A stretch of DNA of 64,000 bases, from the NCBI GenBank assembly GCA_029948255.1, contig JALIZF010001800.1:434001-498000 (forward strand), written 5' to 3'. The stretch is from Telmatactis stephensoni (Eukaryota; Cnidaria; Anthozoa; Actiniaria; Isophelliidae). Made by a program: the position numbers and the translations under genes. The notes below the pieces were generated by a model. The model did no database searches. It had not been told where the DNA came from and saw only the letters and a program-made list of their open reading frames with translations. Positions 33,120 through 44,223 of the stretch are shown in pieces. Every line of letters starts with the position of its first letter. Position 1 is the first letter of the stretch.

Positions 33120-36080
33120 GCACCCTGAGCCATGGACTTCAACTTCAACTTTTAACCAAGACATCAGACAACTACAAAACAACCAGTAACAACAACATCA
33201 AAACAACAATAGCATCAAGAGAGTAAGACTTAACTTGCAAAACAAATATTGTAATTTTATACCCCTTACCATGAAGAGGAAGAAAAAATGAAGAAGAGGA
33301 AGAAATTTACACTTGGTTTGAAGTATCAATTGCCTCGCCAAGATGTTTAAACCTGTGTCGTCAATGTGGCACAAACAACTTGAAACAATTTGACATTTGA
33401 CATACAAATTGATGAAACAACAATCAGCAACAGCAACAACCCCCAAATAACAGTAACAATTTCAAAAATATTGTCAATAAGAAGGCTGCAAAGCAATTTA
33501 ATTTACACTTGACTTGAAGTATTCACTGCCTCGCCAAGATGTGAAAAATCCTGTGCCAGGATTGTGGCACAAATGACATGACATTTCAACATACTGGACA
33601 ACAAATTAACCTGAATTACATTAAATTTTACAAGCAACTGTAGCAGCAACATGGAACAACAACAACAACAACAAGCAATCAGCAGCAGCAGCAACAACAA
33701 ACAACAGCAACAAAGTGTAAAATGCTTCCATTCAAAGTGTAGGCTACACACATGATGAAGAATGATGACGGTCAAATTTACACTTGGTTTTTAAAGTATC
33801 CACTACCTGTCCAAAATGTTAAGAAAGACAAAACAAAACCAAGACACTTCACAGCAACATTTCAAGCTTCACAAGACAAAAATCACCCAGCTAAAGTATC
33901 GGTTGCCTCACAAAGATGTGAATACCCTGTATCTTTAAAGTGGCACATGGAACATGTTACTAAGTGCAACAAATCAACTGTATCTACATATCAACAGGGA
34001 TATAGTTTGACCTTACTAAGCAAGGCAAAGCAAGTACAGCAACAGCAGCAGCAAAAAGCAACAGCAACAAGTGTTAGAGCTTACATTGAAAATGTAGGCA
34101 ACACCCAAAAGTGATGATGATGAGTAATGATGATGATGAAATTCACAATTGGTTTGAAGTATGTACTACCTCACTGAGATGTGAAAAATGAAACGTTATT
34201 GACTTAAAACAACAGGCAAATCAATGACGCATCTCATTGTTCTATATAAAGTTACTTTATATAGAACAGCGAGATGTGTCATTGATTTGCCACAAACGAC
34301 TCAACATTTCACAGACAAGATAAAACCAGCAACAACAACGACGAAAGTGTTAAAGCTTGCATTGAAAGTGTAGGTACACCCAAAGGTGGTGGTGATAAAT
34401 GATGATGAAATTCGCACTTGGTTTGAAGTATCTTGTACCTCACTGAGATGTGAAAAAATGGCTGTGTGTCATAAACATGGCACAAAACAACCCGACATGT
34501 AACAGACAAGATAACAGCAGCAACAACAGCAAACAACAACAAGTGTGAAAGCTTGCTAATGAATATGTAGGCGATACATGATGAAGAAGAAGAAGATAAT
34601 AAAGAAGAAGACGAAACTTACTCTTGGTTTGAAGTATCTACTGCCTCACTGAGATGTGAAATATGACTGTGTGTCATAAACATGGCACAAAACAACCTGA
34701 CATGTAACAGACAAGATAACAGCAGCAACAGCAAACAACAACAAGTGTTAAAGCTTGCAATCAAAGTGTAGGCTATAGCAGAAGATGATGATGATGATGA
34801 TAAATGATGATGATGAAATTCACTCTTGGTTTGAAGTATCTTGTACCTCACTGAGATGTGAAATATGACTGTGTGTCATAAACATGGCACAAAACAACCC
34901 TGACATGTAACAGACAAGATATCAGCAGCAAACAACAACAAGTGTTAAAGCTTGCAATGAATATGTAGGCTATACATGATGATGAAGAAGAAGAAGAAAC
35001 TCACTCTTGGTGTGAAGTATTTTACTGCCTCACTGAGATGTGAAGAATGATGTGTTATTGACATGACACAAAACAACTTGACATATAACAAAGACAACAA
35101 GAAAACCAGCAGCAACAAAAGCAAACAACAAGTGTTGACGCTTCAATGAAAATGTAGGCAACACCCAAAGATGATGATGATGATGAATGATGATGATGAA
35201 ATTCGCTATTGGTTTGAAGTATCTTGTACCTCACTGAGATGTGAAAAATGACTGTGTAATAAACATGGCACAAAACAACTTGACATATAACAGACAAGAT
35301 AACAGCAGCAACAACAGCAAACAACAACAAGTGTTAAAGCTTGCTAATGAATATGTAGGCTATACATGATGATGAAGAAGATAATGAAGAAGAAGAAGAA
35401 ACTCACTCTTGGTTTGAAGTATGTACTGCCTCACTGAGATGTGAAAAATGACTGTGTGTCATAAACATGGCACAAAACAACCTGACATATAACAAACAAG
35501 GTAACAGCAGCAACAACAGCAAACAACAACAAGTGTTGAAGCTTGCAATTAATATGTAGGCTATACATGATGAAGAAGAAGAAGAAGAAACTCACTCTTG
35601 GTTTGAAGTATGTACTGCCTCACTGAGAAGTGAAAAATGACTGTGTGTCATAAACATGGCACAAAACAACCTGACATATAACAGACAAGATAACAGCAGC
35701 AACAGCAAACAACAACAACAAGTGTTAAAGCTTGCAATCAAAGTGTAGGCTATAGCAGAAGATGATGATGATGATAATAAATGATGATGATGAAATTCAC
35801 TCTTGGTTTGAAGTATCTTGTACCTCACTGAGATGTGAAAAATGACTGTGTGTAATAAACATGGCACAAAACAACCCGACATGTAACAGACAAGATAACA
35901 GCAGGAACAGCATTACAGAATAATGATGATAAAACTCACTTGATTTGAAGTATGTACTGTCTCACCAAGAAGTGAAAAATGACTGGCATTGACATGACAC
36001 CAAATGACTTGACGTGTAACAAGACTGAACAAGAAAAGCAGCAGCAACAACAGCAAACAACAACTACATGTAATAGTCAC
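33120..36080. repeat. ~200-bp satellite array, about 13 units
   Basis: The anchor TTGGTTTGAAGTATNTACTG or close variants starts at about 33310, 33509, 34149, 34418, 34625, 34827, 35008, 35211, 35408, 35601 and 35804, mostly 181-205 bp apart; diverged units lie at 33780, 33890 and 35940. A unit holds CCTCACTGAGATGTGAAAAA, TCATAAACATGGCACAAAAC, a (CAGCAA)n stretch, AAGTGTTAAAGCTTGCAAT, ATGTAGGCTATACATGATGA and a (GAA)n/(GAT)n stretch. Left units are most diverged, central units most alike. The leucine-rich minus-strand frames inside (77-96 codons) come from the CAG/CAA and GAT runs and are not genes. Confidence 0.93.
34214..34291. repeat. 78-bp near-perfect palindrome inside the satellite
   Basis: GGCAAATCAATGACGCATCT and AGATGTGTCATTGATTTGCC are the tips; the centre is TATAAAGTAACTTTATA-like with ATATAGAACA on both sides. 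The arms are about 37 bp with two to three mismatches. It occurs in only one satellite unit. Confidence 0.9.
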
Positions 36081-36479
36081 AAGGCTATACCACGACCTTC
36101 ACTTGTATACAAGAATTATTTAGAGTATTAAAAGACTCTAAGTAATAGAACACATGATCACAGCCTCATTGAGGAAGAAGAAAATATCCTAGAAAACCAG
36201 TAATTGAATTAAAGCTCTGTGGAAGTGCTCTACAATATTATGTCGTTTGGAGAAAGACGAAAACAACAACAGCAAAATGATCATCAAAAACAACAGCAAC
36301 AATATGGAGATCAGCACAGAATCCTCTTTCACACGTGCATTACAACAAATTATTGTCTCTCCATTGTTATTCAGTGATATAGATACTCCACCTCTGTGAT
36401 GCAAAGTAAAAATTTAATTCATCATTAGTTTCACACTTAAGCTATGACAATTTTTTGGATTTTAATAGATAATTATATA

Positions 36480-36620
36480 GAGTAATTTTCATCGGACTGT
36501 GAAATACTAACTAGCTATTAGTGTATAGCAGTCAAAATTCAACAAAAGGAAACAATGGAATTAGGATCTACTAGTGTGTATTAGCTTAGTAACTATTTCA
36601 TAGTCCGATGAAAAATGACT
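36480..36620. mobile_element. MITE 1 of a three-element cluster
   Basis: Left GAGTAATTTTCATCGGACTG, right TAGTCCGATGAAAAATGACT. Same end signature as the 7691-7831 element (GAGTRATTTTCAT...GACYGTGAA) but a different interior. Confidence 0.85.
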
Positions 36621-36765
36621 ATTTAGTTTGTAGTAGTTGATAAGAAACAAAAGAAAACAATGGCTTTAGAGTCTACTACCAACTATTAGACTAAATCGCG
36701 ATCTCCGGCGAACTTAGTGCAAGGGCCAGATTTGTCTATTCCTTCATGGTCAAATGAAAACCACT
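36608..36765. mobile_element. MITE 2 of the cluster, sister of 7691-7831 with a 44-bp internal insert
   Basis: The interior from ATGACTATTTAGTTTGTAGT to TTCATGGTCAAATGAAAACC matches 7691-7831 closely. It has an extra ~44 bp (CGCGATCTCCGGCGAACTTA region, about 36696-36733) and its left end is fused to the right end of MITE 1. Confidence 0.85.
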
Positions 36766-36777
36766 ATTATTGTTATA

Positions 36778-36952
36778 GAGCAATTTTCATGGGACTGAAA
36801 TAGATACTAAACTAATACACATTAATTTTGTAAACCCTTAATTTCATTGTGGGTTTGTTTGGGTTTTGTTGCTGTTGTCTTGTTGTTGTTATCATTCAAG
36901 ACTATTGCACACTAATGGCTGGTATTTATTTCACAGTCCAATTAAAATCACT
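36778..36952. mobile_element. MITE 3 of the cluster
   Basis: Left GAGCAATTTTCATGGGACTG, right CACAGTCCAATTAAAATCAC. A third subfamily of the same end signature, with its own interior. Confidence 0.75.
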
Positions 36953-37102
36953 ATTAATATTAAAAGTGTTGTGATAGTTTTTTAAAACACCTGTCAGTAG
37001 TAATATTGGCAAAGTGGTAGTTGGTAGTACAGTGTAATTCAATTTATTTTCTAGTTGAATAGTCATTTTTTTCCATGGTGTACATTAAATTACTGTATAG
37101 TT

Positions 37103-37188
37103 AGAGTGCATGCACTTAATCCGTGAATTACCATAATTTAGCACTATTTTGTACTTTTTATGTTTCACGGATTAAGTGCATGAACTCT
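37103..37188. mobile_element. MITE, AGAGTGCATGCACTTAATCC ends, short copy 2
   Basis: Only 86 bp: the two ends AGAGTGCATGCACTTAATCC and GGATTAAGTGCATGAACTCT with the TACCATAATTTAGCACTATT block between. An internal-deletion derivative of the 21334-21476 element or its progenitor. Confidence 0.88.
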
Positions 37189-38046
37189 TGACTAACATAT
37201 ATCAAAGTGTAGAGAGTCATTTGTTTGACGGAGATGAGAAATCAAGAATATTTTTGTAATCCAAAATGCAAATGAATCAATGGTGTTCAACTGGAATAAA
37301 AGGACTGAGTTTAGACCAAGGTTTGTTAAGTGTTTATTGATCTTGTATTTCATGCTTTAAGTGTTTGTATAAAGGGTATTGCTTTGTATTTTGACCACTT
37401 CAGCTCCTCTGTGCAACATTGCACTCAGAGTAATTAAAATAGTTGCTTTACCTTTGCCTTTTATGTTAGACTCTATTTCAGTTGCTCTTTTTTTACTATT
37501 TATTTAGATTTCACAGTTTGGGTGAAATCGCTAAAAAAATACTTAAAGAGGCTCACCTAGGTTTTGGAAATAGCTAACTTAAAGTGTAGTACTAGCACTA
37601 AATTTTCCTCTGTTAACTTTGATGAAAATGATAGAATAGGTGATATTTGATCTCTGGCCGAGTTTGTCACTTGTCTGAGGAGTTTAACACATTTCTGATG
37701 AGATATTTGTACATGGAATTCATTAAATTTATGACTCTTCAATGGAGTAAAGAAATCAAGACTTTTTTGTATGCAGTGTTTGAAATTACAAATGAATCAG
37801 ACGATCATGGTTTCAAATTCATTTAATCTGAAAATCGATTGGTTTTGACATGTTAATTATAATAACTATTTTGACAATACTATTTTGATTAAAGCCTAGG
37901 GCTTAATTGTGGGGTTGTGTATATAAACTAAATATTAAAGAATCAATCAATCAATTAGTAAAAATTATAAAATGATAGAAATGAAGTAAAATTGCTTTTC
38001 CTTATAGCTGATAAAATATATTTCATATAGAGAGATGGCTGTTTGG

Positions 38047-38310
38047 CCCGGGGTGTGGGGGGGTGGGGTGGGGACTCCTATATATAAGAGACGGGATGCT
38101 CGTCGGAAATTTTGAGAATGACCCCTAAAAGGTACTTGAGTGGGAGTGGCAACAATTGATTTCTACCCCTAAAAGGTACCAATTCAAAAACAATAAAGAA
38201 TTAAAGTAATGAAACACTGTTATCAATGTGCTTTGAAGATTCAATTCAGATCATCGAAATCGTCCCTTTCATGCTTATTTTAGGTAGTTTATTTACTCAA
38301 GTACCTAAGG
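38047..38310. mobile_element. G-run element with GGTACC word repeats, copy 3 (inverted relative to copy 1)
   Basis: Begins CCCGGGGTGTGGGGGGGTGG then ACTCCTATATATAAGAGACG, ATGCTCGTCGGAAATTTTGA, and CCCCTAAAAGGTACC twice. It is the reverse complement of about 120-341, including the spacer AATTCAAAAACAATAAAG. The G-run end is intact, the other end fades near 38310. Confidence 0.85.
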
Positions 38311-38333
38311 CCAGGTTATGAACCAAAATCTAC

Positions 38334-38964
38334 AAACACGCTGGGCTGGCAGTGTACTGAAATCGGTGGTTTTAAGCGTGGATTTTAATAACTTTTTACA
38401 GCAAAGTCCGATCAACTTCAAATTTTGTTCTTTTTAGGTTTACCAATGTTATGATTTTTGGCGGGAAAATGACATCATTTTTTTGGGGAAATTGAAAACG
38501 AGGGCTAAAAAAATTTTAATAAGTGCATTTGCAAGAATTTGTCTAGATATGTTCAAAACTGAAGAGATAATTGACAAAGCCGTTTGCAATCTAAAAATAT
38601 AATTTTTTGAAAATTGCTTTTTTTTAGGTAAAGTAGCAGGAAATTCCAAACTTTAAAAAATCATATATTCCGATTACGTACAACTTTTTTTGTTATCTCT
38701 TCAGTTTTTAACATATCTTGATTAGTTCTGTCAAATGTGCTTATAAAAATTTTGTATATCTCTCGTTTTCAATTTCCCACTAAATTGATGACATCATTTT
38801 CCCACCAAAAATCGTTACATTGGTAAAAATAAAAAGAAGAAAAATTTTTTTTTTGGCAAGCACTCTTCACATATTAAATTTGAAGTTGATGGGATTTTGC
38901 TGTAAAGTTATTCAAAATCACGCTTAAAAGCGCCGATTTCAGTACACTGCCAGCCCAGCGTGAA
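38334..38964. mobile_element. ~630-bp near-complete palindrome (fold-back element)
   Basis: The tips CACGCTGGGCTGGCAGTGTA and TACACTGCCAGCCCAGCGTG are exact. The arms continue inwards through CTGAAATCGGYG, GCGTGATTTT, TACAGCAAA, ATCAACTTCAAATTT, AAATGACATCAT, GAAAACGAGG and TGAAGAGATAA to a centre near 38650. Almost the whole element is stem. No open frame worth calling. Confidence 0.9.
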
Positions 38965-39021
38965 AATACACTTATTTTTGTTACAAGCAAATGTCTGAAC
39001 GAAAATTTACCAAACTTCGTC

Positions 39022-39097
39022 CATGAACAGACATCCATCTACTGATCAACCTTAAGTAATGATTTTGGAGTTTTAATGGTCACGTGACCAGTAGTGG
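39022..39097. repeat. Dispersed repeat fragment shared with 13030-13102
   Basis: CCATCTACTGATCAACCTTA and GGTCACGTGACCAGT match the other copy in reverse. It adjoins the palindrome on its right side. Confidence 0.7.
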
Positions 39098-39104
39098 TTT
39101 TAGA

Positions 39105-39270
39105 AATTTTTGATCCCTGATCCTTGGTGCGAAAAACTGAGCTGATCCCTGATCCTGGACCAATGTCCCTGATTCTCGATCCCATCCATTTGATCCTTGA
39201 GCCCTGGCCTCTGAACCCTGATCCTGCCCATCATTTGGAGCTTGATCCCTGATCCCATATACCATGTTAC
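39105..39270. repeat. TGATCCCTGATCC word-repeat stretch
   Basis: TGATCCCTGATCC or one-base variants (GATCCTTGAGCCCTGG, GAACCCTGATCCTG) recur about nine times with irregular spacing. It has the style of the other word-repeat elements here. The minus-strand frame across it is repeat translation. Confidence 0.75.
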
Positions 39271-39717
39271 GAGCCTGCCAAACCAGAAAACAAATCCTAC
39301 AAAGTGTATTTTGTTTCATTTTAGTCCAAAAGTGGTTAAACAAATTGTGTGAGCAAACCCTGACGTGCCACACATCCATATTAGTAAAATATTAGGCAGA
39401 GACCACCGTCCCCCAGGTAGTCAGAACAAAATTATGCAGTATTTCTTGTATTTCTAAGGAACCATTGATTATTTATCGAGGGGGGGGGGGGGGGAGTGAC
39501 AAATTAGAAAATGTTACATTTTTTTAGCAGTGCCCCCTTCAATGAAAGCAATTTTTAAGGACCCCCCCCCCCCCCCCCCCCACAAACACACACACACTAA
39601 TAAGGAAATATTTTGTGAACCCCCTCCCCTCCCACCATGCACAGTACGGCACAGTTTGAAGGCAGGAATCAAAAGCACAGCACTGACACTCCCACGGTAC
39701 ATGTAACCTGCACAGCA

Positions 39718-39832
39718 ATTGTTTCTTTGCCAAGGGGAATGGGGTTTAAAGGGGATTGGGTTTTCTGTGTAACGAAAACTTTGGTTACACGAGAAACCCA
39801 ACTCTCTCCCATTCCCCTCAAAGAAACTTGCT
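39718..39832. repeat. Fold-back: TTTCTTTG / CAAAGAAA with GGGAATGGG arms
   Basis: GGGGAATGGG, GGGTTTTCTGTGTAAC and TTTG are mirrored by CAAA, GTTACACGAGAAACCC and CCCATTCCCC; hairpin arms of about 45 bp. G-runs at 39480-39494 and a C-run at 39561-39581 lie to the left. Confidence 0.75.
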
Positions 39833-40002
39833 ATTCAAGCTACAGTTTGTGGGGCGCTGCAGTCGTTCATGGGTGTCATCTTGATGCTTTGTATAAGGTG
39901 CTTTAACCAACTCACTACTCGTATTTTGTCACGTTCTAACTGAGAATGAGAATGGAACAGGGTTTTTGACTAGGTGAAAAATTCATAGTGCAAAAAAATG
40001 TA

Positions 40003-41235
40003 TTATTTGAACAACTTCCGTTGTACCGTCTTTCTACTGGACCTTGAAGAAGCACTCGAGTGTGCAGAGAGTTGGGAACTTGTTGGGGTTTCACCAACAC
40101 TTGGCCCTTCCTCACTCCCCTCCCCTCCAATCTCTAACCCTATTCGAATTAGACCCAACTCTTTACATAAATCTTCGACTGTAGCCTTCTCATCGAAAAT
40201 ATCTTTTAAACAAGTGTCATTCTTTAAAATATTCCCGTCACCAGTGACACAGCATTCCTCCAACTTTAAACCTTGTTTAAATAGCTTACTAGAGGGTAAC
40301 GTAATGGTGGAAATAGGCCTTTCGGCAAACCATTGACATTCTTTTGGTTCAAGTTTTTGCAATAAACCAGCTTCGCGTATTTCGCTGAAATCTGTACATA
40401 AACCCGGATGAAAATCCGGGTAGGATTGATGAATCGGTACTAGCATGATACCAACCCGTGCTTCGATTCCCTCAACCTCCAAACGCTTTTCAAGAAGAGC
40501 GCGATACACTAAACATTGATAAAGACCAGGTTTGAAATTTTTAGCAGAATTCCACCAGGTACCCATATGTGCTGTATCTGTCTCAGAAGATGTCTTCCAG
40601 TCAACAACAAAGACTTCGGGATCATCGTTGGGACTACGCTGTCGAAAAGCTACAGCATCAATTTTTCCACTCCAGAAATAATTTTCTTCTTGCTCCGGGT
40701 CTTGCTGTGCTGTGTTTCTGACGCTGTAGCCCGAAATGCCGACTTCCGCTTGAAGAAATTTGCAATCAAATGTGGTTTCTAGTTGATTTAATAACTGGCC
40801 TTCTCTACCTTCTCTAGTGCCGTCTTGTATTTGCTTTTTCAATACATTGTGGATTGCTATTCCTTGGTTTTGTGGCGACGGATTTTTGCCTTTCTTCCCT
40901 CTTATTCGCAAACACCTAATTTGTTCTCCTTCTGTAGTTTCAATGTCATCTTTTAGTTTGATTTGTTTTCGATCAAAGGACTTTGTCACTGCACGTTTTC
41001 TCACCTTCGTTTTCTTTCTGAACTACAAGGTCAAAGACAACTCATATAAATAAAAGACAAAACTATAGTGAAATGACCGGCCGATATAAACTTAACTTAC
41101 GTCTGCTCCAAACATGGATGTTTTCTCTGCATCGTAGCTAGGATTTCTCGTATTACGATGAATCTCTATTTTCTCTTCCGAAAGATGTATTAGAAATTCT
41201 TGAATCCGACTACGATTCTCATCAGTACTTCCCAT
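40003..41235 (-). CDS. RecB-like PD-(D/E)XK nuclease, two exons, 384 aa
   Basis: Exon 1 is 41235-41101 (ATG to GCAGAC, donor GTAAGT), intron 78 bp, exon 2 is 41022-40003 (acceptor TTGTAG, phase 0). All RecB-type motifs are present: GIAIHNVL (Gly99, His103), Glu138 in LQAEVGI, GKIDAVAF (Asp167), VFVVDWKTS (Asp186, Lys188) and QCLVY (Gln214 to Tyr218, the QxxxY motif). This is the set shared by RecB, Cas4, Dna2 and MGME1 nucleases; the DWKTS form resembles MGME1. The N-terminus MGSTDENRSRIQEFLIHLSE looks helical. The C-terminal ~55 residues are Ser/Gly/Glu-rich and end in RSSRKTVQRKLFK, possibly a nuclear signal. No helicase domain, Fe-S cysteine set or mitochondrial presequence. Intact motifs suggest an active single-strand or flap-type nuclease; its role is unknown. 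A domesticated element gene is possible. Confidence 0.85.
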
Positions 41236-43352
41236 TTAGTGTAGTTTATAAATCATAAATGGCAACACGTTTAAACAAAAGTATATCCACGGGCAATGCA
41301 AGCTTCGTTGACGACTGATTCTTTGCATTTAATCAGGGAACCAAAATGTGATCAAGCGCGACCAGTCTAGACTAGACAGACGTCAATCATCATATACATT
41401 TTACAAGAGTGCCATTCATTATTTATCAGAGTGGTTGTGGGGAGCAAGGGGGGGGGGGGGGAGGGGAGGGGGAAGTGAAGTGGGACGGGTGAGAAAATGA
41501 CGGGACTTGAAATTCTAGTGACTCTGGAATAGGTATATATATACATATGGAATATATAGGTATAGTATGTGATTGACGGGACTTTATATACTTGGCAGTA
41601 TTATAAATTGACGACATCTTAATGCCTTTGCAAGAATTTAAGAAGTATGAGAGTGCAAAAACTTTTGGAAAGAAGTGCATGGCGAGTACCCAAGGAAGTG
41701 CAAAGAAGAGTAGACTGATGCTCTGGCCACTAGTTTGATCAGAATATATCAAGACTTTCATATCACATGAAATGAAGGACAAAATGTATCAAATTATTAT
41801 AAGGGACGAACCATGAGAAAAGTGATAGGGGCGGAAAGGGGTGAAAATTCCTTTAAAAAAAACTTTTTAAAAGAAGTAATATAATTGACATCATCCTTCA
41901 TTAGGCTTAATTTATATAAGGCTTAAGCCAGCAAATAGCTGGTTTGTGGTTTAATATTCTTGAATTGATAAGGATTTCTACTTTTTGAGTTATAATCATT
42001 TGAACTCGGAAAATGCAAACTGAAGCGACGCGTTAACTAGGAATTTGCCTAACTAAGTTTTTCTTTCTGATTTTACAGCAAGTGCGATTGAATAAAGATG
42101 CAAACCTTCCATCGTACTTTGTATATTTGGCGATGAAAATGTTTTGCAAATGAAAAACTAGTATAAGAATTATAATCTCGGCTTTTTCATATATTCAATA
42201 ATTCCTAGGTTCGGACGTCACTTCTTGTGTATTTTTAAAGCCGAGTCAGAAAGGAGATGTTTATATCCAGAAATACCGGCTAAACCATAGAGCTTTTCCA
42301 CTCATGAAGAAATGATTACAAAAAATTTATATTAAGGGTTCATGATTGAAAAGTTCGCCAAAAAGTGTGTCATTAAAGGTCAAGAGTCCTTATTTTACGT
42401 AGGTAGCTCGTAATAGTCACAGATTGACTATAAACTTGAGGCCGACGGTGCTCTCATTTTACCCCCTCTCTCCACCAGTGCTCCGTTTCACGGGTATTTA
42501 AAGCTAATAAAGTTACACCATTAACAGGTAATTCATGAAAAAGTCCATCCAAACATCTGGATTTGGGACGACGGAAAACTATTCAAGCAAATCAAATTAA
42601 AGACATGCGGGCCAGGAAAAGAGCTATTGTAGTTATAATTGGATGGAAATAGTGGATGATTAAACAAACTGACAGTACCCGAACTTAGATAAATACCTCG
42701 GCAATCCGAGTTGAGTCTTCCTAAACTGGAAGAAACTGTTCAATAAAGTAAAGCGCATCACTTGCCACATCTGCCGATCAGTAACCAGAATGTACAATCT
42801 TTGGTCGCAGCAAAGCACACATGCGTTGGAGTGGGGAAAGTGACATTTCAACAAGTGCATGATACGAGCATTGATAGTGACTGTGAGATCGTGTCTAAAA
42901 CTACACACGAGTGAAAAATGAGAAGAAAAAGGAAGAAATAACAAAAAAGAAAAAAGTTAAAAAAGAAAATAAAAAAATATAATAAAATGAGTTAAATAAA
43001 TTAACAAAATAAAATATCAAAATAAAAAGAATGAATGAGTAAATGAATCGATGAATCAGGTACTTGTGCAGATTCAGTACAACCCATTTTATATTTACGG
43101 TAAATCCTCGAATTAGGGTCCCCTCTCAATCCCCCCCCCCCCTCCCCCTTGCATAATGGCCCCCTCGGGCTATAAATGTATATAAATCGTTTACAATTAT
43201 TTGTAGCACTCGTGGTATTTCTGATCGATAACTTCATCATTATAATACAAGCAACCAGTTTCTTTTCATCTAAGCTGCATACTCATGTATTGGCATAGTA
43301 TTTTCAGGTGCAAATCGCTTCAACTTGAAAGACTCTTGGTGTACAAAGGCTG
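41236..43352. other. Spacer, mostly unassigned
   Basis: It contains a G-run (41450-41465), one repeat copy (42385-42520) and A-rich DNA at 42920-43010. A 118-codon minus frame at 41426-41782 crosses the G-run and shows no family signal. Nothing here looks like a gene. Confidence 0.4.
42385..42520. repeat. GGTAAAATGAGYGCACC repeat, inverted copy
   Basis: The reverse strand gives AGCTTTAAATACCCGTGAAA, GGTGGAGAGAGGGGGTAAAA and GCACCGTCGGCCTCAAG, matching 56755-56890 block for block. Confidence 0.75.
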
Positions 43353-43596
43353 ATATATACAACTATTTCAGTAAACGTTGTCGGCAAAAGCCTACGCGAC
43401 TCACCCGAAAGGAAGCATGGGTAAACATTCCACATCATAATTCAACTTCAGCTTGTCATGACCTAATACATCAAAGAGCTTCATTTGCTGATTCTAAAAT
43501 CAAGACCAATGCGAAAAATAGCCGGGATTTTTGCAGCTACCCATGCTCCTTTTCGGTCTAGTCACGTAGACAACCTTTTTTGAAATAGGTATATAC
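43353..43596. mobile_element. TATACACCTATTTCA fold-back family, copy upstream of whirlin
   Basis: Left ATACAACTATTTCAGTAAAC, right TTTTTTGAAATAGGTATATA. Keeps TACGCGACTCACCCGAAAGG and its mirror CCTTTTCGGTCTAGTCACGT. Confidence 0.85.
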
Positions 43597-44223
43597 ATTA
43601 TATGCATGGAAACAGAAGGGGGAACCCATGCAAGACTTTTGTTTTTCCAAATAAAAAGTTATTTCAAACAATGAACCGTGAACTAACAGATTTATTCACA
43701 TGCCCAGAAAGGCTGGTACAGGCTGGTACTGGCCGTCCGAAGGGATTACAATTCTAATGCGTTTTGCATCAAAACCAGGGTTTTGTCAGTCCACTGTAAC
43801 GCAGCCTAATACAAACGAAATACTGATTATAACATCTACAAAAAAACAAACAAACAACAAATCAATAAATAAACAAAAGGAGTCAACAAACAAACCGAAC
43901 AAAAACCTGAACGATATCCTAAAAAATTTAATTAAATGAAAAATAAACTTCTGTCTAAAGAGATAGATTTGGTGCTGTAATTTTTTGGCGTAAATTTTAA
44001 TTAATTAATCGAGAGCAATTATTTATTGACCATGATTAATTTTTAATTATGCAAATTTATTTTGCATAAATTAATTCAGTGATCATGGTCATCGGAACGC
44101 GTCGTTTCAAAGGACCAAAGATGGAGATAATTAATCATTCCAGATTTACAACTTTGTGTACGTCTAACTCATAATTTGAGTGTAAACTTTAAGTTAGGGG
44201 AAGCTGTGGAAAAGGGTAAGAAA

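Noticed and set aside
34309..35882. Series of 77-96-codon hydrophobic minus-strand frames, suggestive of a small membrane-protein family
   Set aside because: They recur because the ~200-bp satellite recurs; Leu/His/Ser runs come from CAG/CAA and GAT runs; no conserved start or stop context.
39080..39379. 99-codon frame rich in Gln, Asp and Gly
   Set aside because: Translation of the TGATCCCTGATCC word repeats.
41426..41782. 118-codon minus-strand frame
   Set aside because: Ends in a Pro run made by a G-run; no recognisable protein features.
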